Positions 10,241-23,041 of a stretch of DNA of 64,000 nucleotides are shown piece by piece. Location: positions 1,275,461 through 1,339,460 of the forward strand of contig VYZB01000120.1 of assembly GCA_013397455.1 (NCBI GenBank). Direction: 5' to 3'. Origin of the DNA: Crotophaga sulcirostris. Its lineage: Eukaryota > Chordata > Aves > Cuculiformes > Crotophagidae. The position numbers and the translations under genes were made by a program. The notes below the pieces were generated by a model that saw nothing but the letters and a program-made list of their open reading frames with translations, was not told the origin of the DNA and made no database searches. Every line of letters begins with the position of its first letter. The stretch's first letter is position 1.

Positions 10241-13200
10241 TTTTTTTTACCAGCTTATTTCTTCTACTCTTTCTCTGCCTCAGCCATGAAAGGGTTTGTA
10301 TACTTCACACCAACACCGTAGTAAAAACAAGACCCTGTACCTTTAAAGAGGCAAAGGCTCATGCCTTAATAACCTGTACAAACCTTAATCCTTCGTATTG
10401 AATATATATTAACAAATTGTCACAACAGCCTTCTTTTCCCCTTTTTCTGTTTTAATTAAGGGTGTATCTCTCTATACTAGAGGATTTTCTTATTGGCTGT
10501 CATTGCACCTGCAATAAATACAGTTAAGGTTAGTGGTAAATATTACTGTGTTCAAACTGCATCTTATGTATAGGTTTCCTGAGATGGTGTCTCATATGTC
10601 AGGGAGAAAAGGCAGCAATGGCACATCTCCCCTTAGGACAAGACACAAAGGCTGCCTGGATCACGGCCAAGCAGCTTTGGCGCACGTACCACAGGTATTT
10701 ATTCTCAGTGCATCAAGCTGTTTTTTTTCGAGAGGAGCCTAAGCAAAAGGACGACTTTATTTATAGGCTCTGCAACAAAGCTAACAAGCAATATACTAAT
10801 CCAGAGCCAGAAAGCATAGATAAAATGATGTTTTTGAGAATTTTTTTTTTCTCCAGGGGAAAGATGAATGTGGGAGACCGAGGCTCTGGGAAAAAAAAAA
10901 TTTTTTTTTTTCTCCAGATCCCAAAACATTCTGGCTGTGCTTTCTTAATGATGTAAACTGTTTTTTTTGCCTTTCTGTATCCAAAGAGGGCCACCACACT
11001 AACACGTATGTGAAATTACATGAGACAAAATGTAAGTTGTTTGCTAAAGAAAACAATTTCTAAGCAGTACTTTACTCCATTTGCTAATAATTTTCAACTT
11101 GCTTTCAGAAGGCTCTTTACTCTTCCCTGTTATGATCACCATGACAATGGGAGGTTGTCCCATGAGGTACAGAACTATCTGATTCCCATCAAAGGGGATG
11201 AATACTAAGAAATTCCACACGTACCCATGAAAGGGACTAAGGCCTAGTGCTCAAAAGCACGCACTCATTTTCTCTTTCAAATCACATGCCACTGCTTTAC
11301 TGTATTTTATAAAAACATTGCACACCCACCATATGGAATTAAAATAGCATCTGGAAATTCTCTCAGAATTTCAAGTTCCATGTAATCCTCAGCCATGTCT
11401 TTCCTATTCATACGTATACCTTGATAGCTTCCGAATTATTGTATTATTTTATGTCCCTTTTTATGCAAAGCAATATGTAGAAGATTGTCAGTCGCATTTC
11501 TTTTTTTTATTTAAATTGCCACCCTGATAGCCTTATTAATAGCATTGAAAGTAGCTCTGTGTTTCTACTCTTGCAGATAACGCTGAAGACCCTTCTTCCA
11601 GAAGAGCCTTAAACACTTGGTTTTTTTTCAGAGTCTGATTAATATTCTCGATCCTTTATAAGGATCGTTTCTGGACAAACTTTTTTTTAGACTTCTACAA
11701 CCATTTCAGTTTCCCAAAGAGACACATAAATGAAGCCTGATGTACAAGTTCTTATTTCTTATCAGATAGATCCAGAAAGAAACAACAGAGAAAGGAATAG
11801 GTTTGGACATATCATTTTATTATGCTGGAATTCCTTACAAGAGGAACTGCGGTACCATAATCTTTTTCAAATTGTCTTCTGCAGCATGTGAAATGGCAAT
11901 GAGCAGTGACTGATACTACATTTGCATTATTTACAACTCTTTAAAAGGCAGATTTAAATTATTCTTTTAGTTACTATGGTAATCTAGGAGACCTTTGCAG
12001 CCTTCAGCTTTTCTGAGTAAGGATTGAACTGTTGCTTCAAAGCACTTCCAATATTGCTACAGAAGATTATTTACGATGCTCTTTTTTTTTTTTTAATCTT
12101 TCCCTTTTATATTCCTTTTGGCTGGTAACACATTAGATTGCTGTCATCTGGAGTGGTGACTTCAATATAATAATTCTGGCATCAGATCTGTAGACAGCAT
12201 GGGTTAAAGATGCTCAGACTCTTATCCTCATGTGTAATGATGGAAACCTAGATTTGCCCAATGTCAGATCATAAAGGTACTCCTGATTAATAAAATATGA
12301 GGTAAAAATTTATTTCATTATAATGTTACATAGATTTTTCATTTTTTTAATGTCTTCATTGAAGGATTTATGTTGGAGATTTAAGTTACCCTTACAGATG
12401 CTCTTCTTCTGTTGAGACTTAAGAGAATTATTTCTAACTACTACCTCTGAACTTCACTGAATAGGACTTCGCATTGGTAAACTGCTTTAAAATATAACTC
12501 TGTTGCACAATTTTAGTGCAACCTGGATGCAAATAAACAGATTCTTTTTTTTTTAAAGAATTACATATCTATGAAAGATGATGAAGTGGAAGAGCCCTGA
12601 GATCTTATCTCACAGGGATGATGCAATGATGAAATGTGGTTTTTTTTTCAGTCATTACTGACCTGGATTTTATTTGGGTCACAGATCAAAGGATTAGCTT
12701 TTTTTTTTATTTATAGTTTACTTTTTCTTGTTTGAAGGTCAGTGGATATAATTCATATTCTTTTTTTTCTGATTAGAAATTATAATTTCAATTAAAATAT
12801 ATATTTTTACATTTTCTTCTTTTTTTTTATGTAGTCTTTGCATTCAGATCATTTTCTTTGTCCAATCTCCTGCATACACTGCATGGAAAAATTCACAAAA
12901 ATATAACAACTTATAAGTTTGTGTAAACAATTACATTGCGGTGGTAGCCACCATCTCAGAAATTCCAAGAACTTGACTTGTTTCTCTGGCATTTAAAACC
13001 ACTATCTGTGCAACATTCCAATGTAAGTAAAATTCATATTGTTAGAATTCATGCTTCTTTCCAGAGGAAGCCATTGAAATAATACATTTCATTTTTTCCA
13101 GTTCATTATAACCCATTCTTCAATTCCAATCTACTTTTACATGCCCTTTCAAGAGAAAGTATATAGAATGACACTGGGTTTAAGTTACATGACTTGTGTG

Positions 13201-13668
13201 CATCTTGCTGATCTAAAGGAAATGTTGAATCAAGTGACCAAATATAATTAGAAAATTAATTTGGCTGTGTCCACATTGATCCTTAAAGCAGCTTTGAATC
13301 AAATTCCCGATTTGTTCACACTTGCTGTACATTGCTGTATAAAAGGAACAAATTTTGTATACACAAAAATCTAAACTAAATCTGAATCCCCACACCAGGT
13401 TCTTCCCAAATGTTTTCCATCCCCATGAAGGGGTCCAAACTACAACGTCCAAACCAAACTTCAGACAGTTTCTTACATGTTTTTTTTTGATTTGGTTCAG
13501 AACACCACAGCAGACCTAGTCTGAGTCAAAACTTCAGACCTTTTTTTTTGAAGATGTAAAAGGCTCAGCATCTAATGGTAGATCTATTGATCTGCTCCTA
13601 TTTTTTTTAATTGCTGGCTGATGTGCACGTAGCCTGGGTTTTCTCTGCACATGTAGGCTTTTTTTTTT
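10241..13668. other. Overwritten T8 blocks, group 5
   Basis: Blocks start at 10241, 10721, 10841, 10901, 10961, 11501, 11621, 11681, 12641, 12701, 12761, 12821, 13481, 13541, 13601 and 13661. The apparent A10-T11 palindrome at 10891-10911 is partly made by block 10901. Confidence 0.9.
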
Positions 13669-14499
13669 CAGAAGGAGGGACATGTCTGTATGCTTTTTGC
13701 AAACCAATGTGCAAACCTGTGCACTGAGACAGCCATTGGTTGACTGAAACACAGCTACTAAACCTTGCTACAAAATGTGGTGATCATCACACTAACATCG
13801 CTATGCGGCTTCTGTGCAGCTCAGTGTGAAGGCCAGCTCATGCCTGCCCACCAAAGACCACATGCCCATCCTCAGGGCAGTCCTGCTCATGTGCTGGACA
13901 TGATTCTGCACAGGGCTTCCTTAAGACCAGGAATATCCCCCAAAGACGCCACCCCCAAACTTGGGACCTGTTCTGGTGCCCCTCAGAGGAATGTTCTAAT
14001 GATGGCATGCAAAAGTTTACAATGCTATCAGATTTCAGTCAAATCAGAACCATAGGTCACGTACAACACAGAGATGTCTGGAAAACAGATGCTCCTCATA
14101 GCTGTGGTTATCTAAATGTATGTGGTTGTTTGATTGCCTTTTTCACGTTAATGGGTAGAAATCATGGGAAAACTTCAGATAAAAGATTAAAATAATCATT
14201 GCGACTGCAGTGGGTCCGAGAAGTCCAAAGATGTTTTGCAAACACATTTAAAAATGTGGCTCTGAAACTACTGTGAGTACTTGACATAGAGTTGTCTCTG
14301 TCAATACATATAATGTTCCCCTTATTGTTGTTGATGAGATATTCAGAATAAATTTCTGAGGCTTATTTTTAAGCCTATTTATGGATTACTTCCAGCAAGT
14401 TGGTTTTACAAAACAATCCTAACAAAAAGCACACGGTGTAGCTCTTTATAGCAATATATTTCCTATTCCTCTTTTTAATGGTACTTTATAGTCCGCCTA

Positions 14500-14527
14500 T
14501 CATATCATATAAATCATATCATATAAA
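14500..14527. repeat. Perfect two-copy 14-bp tandem repeat
   Basis: The unit TCATATCATATAAA occurs twice back to back (14500-14513 and 14514-14527). It is a small A+T-rich tandem with no evident function. Confidence 0.85.
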
Positions 14528-15367
14528 AGGAAAAACACTTTCATTACTGAGACCTGACTTTCATATGAAATAACGTAACTTGATACTCTTCTGCTAGGTA
14601 GGAAAAAGAATCTTTCCTTATTAAAAAAAAATCTGGTTTCATTTCACTCTTTTTATTAACCAAAGCAAAGATGAGCAAACTTCAAACATATGTTCAGTAT
14701 TTCAGCTAAAAATCCACCAGTGTATTTGAAAAAGCCAAACTTCAAAACAGGACAAAACACAGTTCCGTGACACAACTTCCAATGGCACTTACTAAAAGAA
14801 CCGCTCACTTGGTCAGAAAACCTTGCCGTAGCCAATAATGACAATTCAAGCATACATTTAAGTCCTAAATTCCAATGCCCAACATCAGATGCTCAGCCAT
14901 CTCTACAGCCAGCATGCAAAAGAGCTTGACTTTCTTTTTTTTCTGTCTTCTAGTTGGTTTGGCTTCTTACTTGTATTCATCTCTGCCTTTCTTATCAGAC
15001 ATAGAGACATCATAAGACTAACATCTGTAACACCTTGTTCAAAAAATAGCATTATTCCTGCACAAGGGATTGGATGGTCAAGCAGCAGAATTTGCTACTG
15101 TGAGATTTATTCCTATAAACTAAATGAGGGAGATGTCAAGAAATTATTAATCTCCCTGAAAAAATAAATTCTGAGTGCAACCTTGAAATACTTCCTAACA
15201 TTTCACAGAATTTTATTTTTAAAAAATTGATCTTACTGCTTAAAACATGAAGCAAATTAAAGAAAATAAAAAAAAAAGCTTTTTTTTTTAACTCCTGACA
15301 GGTCATGTTCATTGCTCTAGAGATTCTCACTGACGCTGCTGTTAATAGCCAGAGGTTCAAAGCCATT

Positions 15368-15935
15368 ATATCATAGAGTCATAGAATCATAGAATGGTTT
15401 GGGCTGGAAGTGAGCTTAAAGATCATCTAGTTCCAACCCCCCCCTGCCATGGGCTCTGACTTTTTTTTCTAGATCAGATTGCACATAGACTCATGCAACC
15501 TGGCCTTGAACACCACCAGGGATGGGGCATCCACACCCTCTCTGGGCAACCTGTGCCAGTGCCTCACCACTCTCACAGGAAAAAATTTCTTCCTAACATG
15601 TAATCTAAATCTCCCCTCTTTCATCTTAAAACCGACACACCTCATCCTATCACTGCACTGCCTGATAAAAAGCCCCTCCCCAGTTTTCCTGTAGGCCCCC
15701 TTTCAGTACTGAAAGGCTTCTATAAGGTCTCTCCAGAGCCTTCTCTTCTTTAGGCTAAAGAAGCCAAACTCTCTCAGCCTCTCCTTGTATGGGAGGTGCT
15801 ACAACCCTCTGATTGTTTTCATGGCCCTCCTCTGGACTTGCTCTAACAGCTATGTCCTTCACATGCTGAGGACTCCAGAACTGAATGCAATACTCCAGGT
15901 GAGGTCTCACCTCATTATATGGCTCAGGTCTTTTT
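15368..15935 (-). mobile_element. CR1 retrotransposon, about 570 bp of the 3' part, reverse orientation
   Basis: It begins with the inverted tail ATAGAGTCATAGAATCATAG and GGTTTGGGCTGGAAG. It continues through CCTGCCATGGGC, CAACCTGGCCTTGAACACC, CACCAGGGATGGGGCATCC, CTCTGGGCAACCTGTGCCAG, AATTTCTTCCTAACATG and CTCTCAGCCTCTCC, and ends near the ATACTCCAGGTGAGGTCTC block. It is one of the two longest CR1 copies in the window. The T block at 15461-15468 replaces eight bases whose identity the copy at 47262 predicts. 5' truncation is normal for CR1. Confidence 0.93.
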
Positions 15936-15964
15936 AAAGAGATGTACAGAAGCAGAAATGTCAC
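15755..15964 (-). pseudogene. Remnant of CR1 ORF2 C-terminal region
   Basis: Read on the minus strand, this short open frame keeps the phrase VRPHLEYCIQFWSPQ, which matches the conserved segment of CR1 ORF2 downstream of the reverse-transcriptase core. The rest of the peptide departs from the family, which points to frameshifts. In the intact element the protein copies CR1 RNA into DNA at a nicked target. Here only a broken scrap remains inside the larger CR1 copy, and the catalytic residues are absent. It is not a functional gene. Confidence 0.75.
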
Positions 15965-18900
15965 AGAGGCATTCTAAGATGTACAGAAGGAGAAGGTGGT
16001 TTGTTCTAGTGCAACTCAACAGTGAAAAAAGAACTACTTACGAATAAAAAAGGACCTCTTGCTCTCGGCAGTTCTTCAAACACTTGCTGCACAAATGTAA
16101 GCCCTCTCTTGCTGCTTTTGAGAATGAGTCTTCAATCAGTCAAGATAATTCTGTTGGAGGCAAGCAAAAATTAATACCACCTAGTCCTAATGTGACCTCA
16201 AGGACTGGACTCCTGCGTGCAGCTCTGCCCACCCATGGTTAAGAGAGAAGTGTTGAAATTCCAGCAGTTGCAAATGACATTCAGATAATCCAGGGAATGG
16301 AGAGCCTTTTTTAGGAGAGGAAAAGATTTTGGATTTCTTAGTTTAGCAGAAGGGTGGGAATTTTTTTTATGTCACGTGCTTGGGCTTGTTCCAAGCTGTG
16401 TGAATTCTGACCAGCACGCCAGTGCACACGTGTTAGCTGGCTAATGGGCAAAATGAACAGATCAAAGTCATGCTGGAGCCTTTTTTTTAGTGCAACAGTA
16501 GCTTGCTGGTGTGGCTGTCTACCTAGCAAACTTTTAGTTCTTTTTTTTTCATAAAAATTTAGTATCTGAACTGTCAAGCCCTCTGACAAGTTTAGCTAAA
16601 CCTGAGCCATGGCTTGTCAAATATTGAGGCAAGAGCAGACTGAAACGCACCGACTGACAGGCAGAGAGGCAGAATCAATAGTTTCTTAGGAAAGCAGATG
16701 TGGACACCTTATTAAAAATGTATAGTGACAGTAAACATATCTTAAACAAGGAAACAATGGTGAGACAGAAAGGTAAGGGATTTTTTTTAGAGATTTGCAT
16801 GTGTTGAATAAGCCAAGAAAGAAAACAGCTCTTGTGACTTTGATCAGATGGAACAATGTATTACATTTTCAGCTTCTCCATTTAACAAATATAGAATGCA
16901 TGCAGGAACAAGTACATAAAAGATACAATAAACAGCATACTATATTATTATTTCAGATTACAACAATCATAGTTAAAAGGATTGTACTAAGGGAAAAAAA
17001 CCTGCAATGTGGTTAGTGAGCCTAGTTGCAACACAATCTGCCTGTTATTGGTGTTACATTTTAGCATTTAAACACTCATTTTCAGAAGACTAGTTCACCA
17101 AGATACCCATGTAAAGAAAGAGATGGTTGTCTCTGAAGACTTTTTTTTCCTCACTTCTTAAAGAACGTAGACACTTAATTTAGGAATGGTGATTCAACAG
17201 GCATCTAAAATTGAGGTACAGGTCAAATATGCAAAATGTGTGAATAGAACAGTGAAGTATTTTTTTTTATGCTTGTTGTTTTTTTTTTAATCAATATCTT
17301 ATTGATTGCAAGAAAACAGTTACTTTTATTATTTTTTTACATGTACACAGCAAACAACACCCTTTGCCTGTCCTTGGCATCCTATAGTGTAGATCCCTCC
17401 CACACACATTCAACATTTCAACATCCCAGTGAAAAATTTCAATCTAGTTAAGGAGTTGGCTTTGAAGGCTGATAAAAGGATGAAATAGATTTAACTTTCA
17501 GCTGCTGTCATTCATGCATTTCCATAAGAAAATGTTGGGGTTTCCTCCCTTACATGTTGTGAGGGATTTCAATTCCTTTTCAGTCACATACATTTACAGG
17601 AAGCAAGTCAACTTAAAAGACTACACAGACCACCTGAATGGAAGGACTTGTAGTTAAGAATTAAATTCTATTTGAAATGCTCAGACATTGTTGTTCTTTG
17701 GTTATGGCTTATAATTAGCAAGACCCGTTGGTGACACCTTTTTTTTTTGGCTAGGGCTTACTTGGCACTAGGCATCGATTGCAACAGGTTGTCAGTAACT
17801 TACAGACAGATTTTCTCAAGGGAATGAAGGCAAAGGGAAATGGTAAAGAAAAATTTTATGAGAGGTGCGGGAGTCCTGTACCACCTGCAACTGGAGGTCT
17901 CCCAGGAGGGATGGCTTCTACACCATTTGTGTGGAGTGGCATGGCTTCTGAGACATACATGCACAGCAGAGAACTGAAAAAAAAAGGAGTGCAAGGTATT
18001 CAATGTCACTTATGGTCAACTAGAAGGAGGAGTGCTGCATCACATCAGTCAGCAGGGTGATGTATGCAACACTTCAGGTGGCTGGGAGACATCTTTCCCC
18101 AAAACTCTGCAGATGGCAACTTCTCTGCCTGGCCACAGCACACAAAAAGAACTGAATTCCATTGTGGGAGCTTGCCAGTGGCCCTTGTCTTCTGGATTTC
18201 TACCAGAAAATATGAGAGAATAGCAGCAAACATACTGTGTTCATCTGACAAACATGTCCCCATGAAGAAATCATATGGAATCTCAGAACTGCAACTTGAC
18301 AGAGTTTTTACAGAGGTGGGGACTCCTTTTCCACAAAATTCTGACTCCTAAAAAAAAGAAAAAGAGAGAAAGAAAAAGGGACAAAATAAGGAACTCTACC
18401 CTTTTCTCATCTCTTTATTCAGTTCACTGGTATAGAGATGAGCCTGGCTTTTCATTTTGGGCTGTTTTTCAGTCTAGTTCTCACCAGGAAGCCTGTCTAA
18501 TCTAAGAACTGCCTTAGACTGACTCCAGGCCAGTAGGTGGATCTGGTCAGGAAGAGCAGTAAGTTGCTGTAAAGGCCCACTGAACTGGACCACCTTTCAA
18601 GATCAGGTATACCCATCACCATAATTATGGAATGGTTTTTCAAGTGAGCGTGATGTATTTCAAGGAATATAATGTATTAAATACTCACAGTATCCTAGCT
18701 CTTTTGTGAGATGTTAGAGAGTGCATAGTCTTGCCATATTGACTGGATGATCCAATATAATGAAAACCTTCGATTTCTAACATCTGTAACAATGTCTCTG
18801 TTTCAGGAATTTGTGTCAATGGTATATACTTGCTGTGTTTTGGATTAGTGGTCCAAGTGATATCCTTTCGAAGTGTTACCAGACAGAATAATAATAGCTC

Positions 18901-21184
18901 ATTGTTGTAGATGGCAGCAGGCATAAACAGTAGGAGACATTAATTATCACCCTTTGGGTTTACAGCAGCAGAAACCACCATTAAAAGAAAAAGAAAAAAC
19001 TCTGCATACAAGATAACTTCACTGTCAAATCTTCACTTCCTACCAAAAGGTGACCTAAAAAGTAAAATAAAGTTGAGATTACCCCAAACGTGATTTTTTT
19101 TAATGAAATACAAAGACAATCTGGAAAAGTATCTGGAAAAGATCTGCCTATTGGTTACATTTTAAATTCTGATGTGTAATGTGCAGAGAACAAAAGGGAT
19201 GATAACCTAAGATATATCAAGAAAATGAGCAGAAAAAAAAGGAAAGGACTTACTCAGATTCAGTTTTTGCCTATCTACTAGTAGTGACAAGTCCAGAGTA
19301 AACTGAGACAAAAGAGTAGATGGCACAAAGCATAAAATATCACTTCCATCTCTTTTAAAATACCAAAACCAAAGTAGCCACATTATCTTTTGCTTGGTGC
19401 AACAGTAGGCTGATATCAAGCCTTGTTTGCCTTAATTGCATTCTCTTATTTTCATTATTATATTAATAAATCTGCTTTTTTTTTTTTTAATATTTTGGAT
19501 ATTATTTCAGGAAAGGTTTTCACCAGTGTAGTGATTTTTGTTTTTTTTTCAATTCATAGCAGTTGAAGTAGTATTGCAATCATTACAAGTGTAAGTTTCT
19601 TTTTTTTTATCCCACTTCCCAACTCTTACTATTTCTGTGATTAGACAATTTTTGTCAACGTTTTAGAAAAGGTAATAAGAAGATCACGTTAGCTCTGAAG
19701 CCTCCCTAAGAAAGATATGGATTAGGGAATCTTCTCTCAAAAGAAAATGTGATTAAACCTGATGTTATAAGAATACACTAGCAACATTTAAAAATGATTG
19801 AGATAGAATTGAACTGAAATCATGTAATGCGACTTTACTCTGGAGATCTTTCAATGCCAAATCTGCATCTTGAAATAATCCTGCAATAATTCTGGTTTAG
19901 CAGTTTCATCTATTTTAGATTTATTATCTGTAATCCTGAAGTTGACCAGAGGTGTTTGCTATAAAGGCTGCAAAGAAGCCATTTGGGAAAGAGCATGTAT
20001 TAAAAGCAAAATCTTCTATCCTGCAGAAGATCTGACACTGATCCAATTGACCCGTCACAGTATAAACAAATTGCTGCTATACTGCATCAGCTTTTCCAAA
20101 ACCGACCTCTGTGATTTATTGGATTGTGTGTTTGTGATCTCATCCTCTAGGTTTCAAGGCTAATGATTCTTCATATGCCTATTGCTGGAAGTTTCTAATA
20201 TTTTTTTTTATGTATCTGACATATGATATATACCAAACCAATCCAATTTGATTTTTAATGCAGCACCCCAGCTCTGCTTTTCAGCGAAATCTAATACCAA
20301 TATTTGGATGAAAATTCTTGAAATCACCCTTCTGATGGGATTCCAGGAAGGAGAATTCTGGGGCATGGAGAGGCACACATAGCAAACCGTCTTGCGATGG
20401 TGGGCTTCAGGTGAGGTGTTCGTCATCAGTCAGTTCACTGATAACAGCTATATCTGCACAAAGCTTGTCCTAAAAAAGCCATAATTTGTCCTTCCTAAGA
20501 AAGGGTGTAAATCAGAGTGCTTACCAGTTTAAGGTGGCATTGTTGCTAAAAGAAGGGGTCCCCAGTCTCCTCAACTCTCTACAGCTTATTCCCACCCCTG
20601 CGCTACAGTCACCCTTTTGTGGACACAGCTGCTTCTCCAGCTACGTGTTCAGTCAGATGGGAGACTGGGTCAGGTTGTGTGTTAGCTTACAGCCCAGTTT
20701 GTTCCCTAGCCTAGGTCATGGCATAAACATACAAATATGTACAGCTATAAAGCAGGGAGTGAGCAGCTGGGGACTAGGGAAAGCTTACTCTGGCTTAAAG
20801 AGTTCCTCAGATTACAGACTTGGCTAGGAATCACACACAGTCATGGCTACTTAGGATGGTCAAGTCCTGAAAAGACCCCTAGGAACATGAGAGGGACTTA
20901 CCCTAGTGAGGTAAACAGATAGTATAACAGCAGGCTAAGCTCAATGTTGCCAGATAACGCACATGTGAAGGGAAATCTGGAATTATTTGGGATTCTTATT
21001 CAGAAGGACACCTGCTTACCACTTGGGACAGGTCAAGTGAAAGCCTTTCTTCAGTACATAACTACATTCAGAAACAAAACCTGGCATTAGATTGCCCAAG
21101 AATGACACAGAAAAAGCACCAAAAATACTACATACCAATTATATTAGAAGAAAACAAGTTGCAGAAATGATTCTGCCATCAGTC
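15936..21184. other. Unassigned A+T-rich DNA
   Basis: I see no gene or clear repeat. Overwritten T blocks occur at 16361-17748 and 19481-20208. T runs at 17279-17288 and 19094-19101 are off the grid. An A/G-rich low-complexity stretch lies near 18350-18385. Overlapping small frames at 17779-18351 have no recognisable motif and are at chance length. Confidence 0.55.
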
Positions 21185-21510
21185 AACAGAACACAGCACA
21201 AAACAGGTTGTGGGTATTGAGAGGAAGGCAGCAAGAATGATTAGGAGTATAGAAAAAAAACATGCATGAATAGATTGAAATTTTTTTTATTGTTCATTTC
21301 ACAAAGCAGACATTTAAAAGAGAACATGATAATAGTATTTAAAGTAAGAAATGGTACAGGCAAGGTAGATAAAAAGCTTTGTTGAGACAGGTTTGTTCCC
21401 TGGCTCAACACAGACTAGGGAGGCATTCAGTGAAATTGCAAGGTAGCAAATTAAAAAGCTGATAAAAGATAGCATTTTTTAGCGCAATATGTAATTAGAA
21501 GTCGTGGTGC
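21185..21510 (+). mobile_element. Ancient CR1/L3-like LINE remnant (ORF2 C-terminal and 3' region)
   Basis: The order of phrases matches the sense strand of old amniote CR1/L3-type elements. AGGCAGCAAGAATGATTAG is followed by GAACATGATAATAGTATTTA, then ACACAGACTAGGGAGGCATT, TGAAATTGCAAGGTAGCA and TTTTTTAGCGCAATATGTAA. It is strongly diverged and has no tandem tail, unlike the young CR1 copies. One overwritten T block (21281-21288) falls inside. The family name is from memory of the consensus style, not an alignment. Confidence 0.58.
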
Positions 21511-22319
21511 TGATGCAAGGGGTGGGGTGTATGGAGTAATTTGCGGTTACTTACCTCTCAGTGAAAGAATACGTTACTTATTTTTTTTAGCATGCAGGAT
21601 GAGGTAAAAATCATGAAGTGAGGCAGTTACAACTGATTGCCACCAGCTGCTGACTTACAGTGGCTTGCTCTCCACCCTGACTTGTAACCATCCACCTCTT
21701 GTCTTGCTGAAGGATTCGTAATTTGACAAAACAGCAAGATTCCCGTCTTCTGATTAATGCGTCAGGTGTCTATTCAAAGGAAGTCAAATACATTCATTTT
21801 ATGAGATTAAGTGTATGCAAGCGTAAAATTGTGTAGAAAGGGATTTCCTAAAACAGAATGATCTATAAAGGGTCTTTCACAACATACGCAAGACATACAT
21901 CACCACAGAAAATATCTGTTCTGTTTCAGAAGAGATAAACTGTCATGTCTAAAGATTTGGGCCAATTTGATGCACCTTACTCTCAGTATGGAGCTGAGGT
22001 GACAGCTTCTGTTTTCCCACTGTTGGGCAAGCAGCGTAGACCAATACATGAAATCATCAAAATAAATCACTTTGGAAACAAGATCTAAAGCTGTATTTGT
22101 CAGAATTAAATAAAAAATCTGCACATAAAACACTTCATGGGGAAAAAAAGCGCAACATTTCAAAGCAGACTGTTGACAAGTGACATTATCCTGTCACCTA
22201 CTAAAGACTAATGACTTGCAGAACACAACAATGCTGGATGCAGCTATATTTCACTGGTGGGATTTTGGCTCCCCCAGTCTCTTGCTATCAAAACGTGTCC
22301 ATGAGACTGTGACAGAGTC
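21511..22319. other. Unassigned DNA
   Basis: I see nothing recognisable. One overwritten T block lies at 21581. The minus-strand frame at 21900-22163 has no known motif. Confidence 0.5.
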
Positions 22320-22740
22320 ACCACACCAGACATTCCTTAAGGAAGGTTTTGCCACACATGAGAGTACACTGGTCCCCAACCTGTGTCAGGTCGCCCTTTC
22401 CACCACCAAACATCACACCAAGAGGGCCACTGATCCCTGAGACACTCCCGTCTGGGGATGATCAGGAGGAGGGAAGGAAGGGGCAGTCTATGGTGATACT
22501 GTGGTGGGGGTCTCCTTCCCCTCATGGTGGGCAGTTGGCCCCAGTGGGGAGGCTGGTGCACAACATGGCTCCTTGCCAAGGAGCACCGGACTGGCTGGTG
22601 GACCTCTGCTACCCTGGGGTGCCACAGGCTGTGTGGGAGGGTACCACATAGGCTGCACTTGGGGTCAAGCCATGAGGGCATGAAGGTGCAGGTTTCCTTG
22701 CCAACGAGCATGATCTCTGCTCCCTGATACAGTCTTTGAG
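22320..22740. other. G+C-rich block of unknown nature
   Basis: This block is clearly richer in G and C than its surroundings, with runs such as GGGAAGGAAGGGGC and CCTCATGGTGGGCAG. Open frames on both strands (plus 22349-22651, minus 22337-22804) follow from the low stop-codon density of G+C-rich sequence and show no domain I recognise. It may be a decayed repeat, an LTR-like piece or a local regulatory island. It holds no overwritten T block. Confidence 0.4.
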
Positions 22741-23024
22741 GCTCAGTGTTGAAGAATTCTGCAGAACGCATCAGGAAAATGACACTGAGGTGTGCAGTTT
22801 TCAAGTGAAAGATGTATTGTGCCCAACCACCCTAAATAAAAATGTAACACTTGTATTCATGGTACAGGTGGAGAAGAGAATGCCACATGATACAGTTGGG
22901 GTTCAACATAAAATCATGGGGTGGTTTTAATTCATTTTCTTGGAGCTGACAACCCCTTTGAAAGAAAGGAAAACTGAGTAGTTACTATAATTTTAGTCAC
23001 AAATTTACTACTTTTGTTCGTTGT

Positions 23025-23041
23025 TTGGTTGGTTGGTTGGT
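23025..23041. repeat. GGTT microsatellite
   Basis: The tract has four GGTT-type units in a row, flanked by T/G-rich DNA. It is short and imperfect at the edges. Confidence 0.8.

Larger units (their letters stand above)
6521..15367. other. Long A+T-rich unassigned stretch
   Basis: I see no gene, RNA or dated repeat in almost 9 kb, apart from the small tandem at 14500. Overwritten T blocks are dense, especially at 7061-7308, 8441-9888 and 12641-13668, so motif reading here is unreliable. The stretch at about 6720-6980 has many TAAT/ATTA cores and no T block; it may be worth a conservation check but shows nothing decisive. All open frames are short and many contain runs of Phe or Lys created by the T blocks. 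Confidence 0.55.
15281..17748. other. Overwritten T8 blocks, group 6
   Basis: Blocks start at 15281, 15461, 16361, 16481, 16541, 16781, 17141, 17261 and 17741. Block 15461 lies in a CR1 copy, where the plus-strand copy at 47262 predicts the hidden eight bases. Confidence 0.92.

Noticed and set aside
10885..10915. A10-T11 perfect palindrome as a hairpin or terminator
   Set aside because: The T half includes the overwritten block at 10901-10908, so the palindrome is probably made by the artefact.
22337..22804. 155-codon minus-strand open frame
   Set aside because: It lies in a G+C-rich block where stop codons are rare on both strands. Its composition (Pro, His, Trp rich) matches no family I know.
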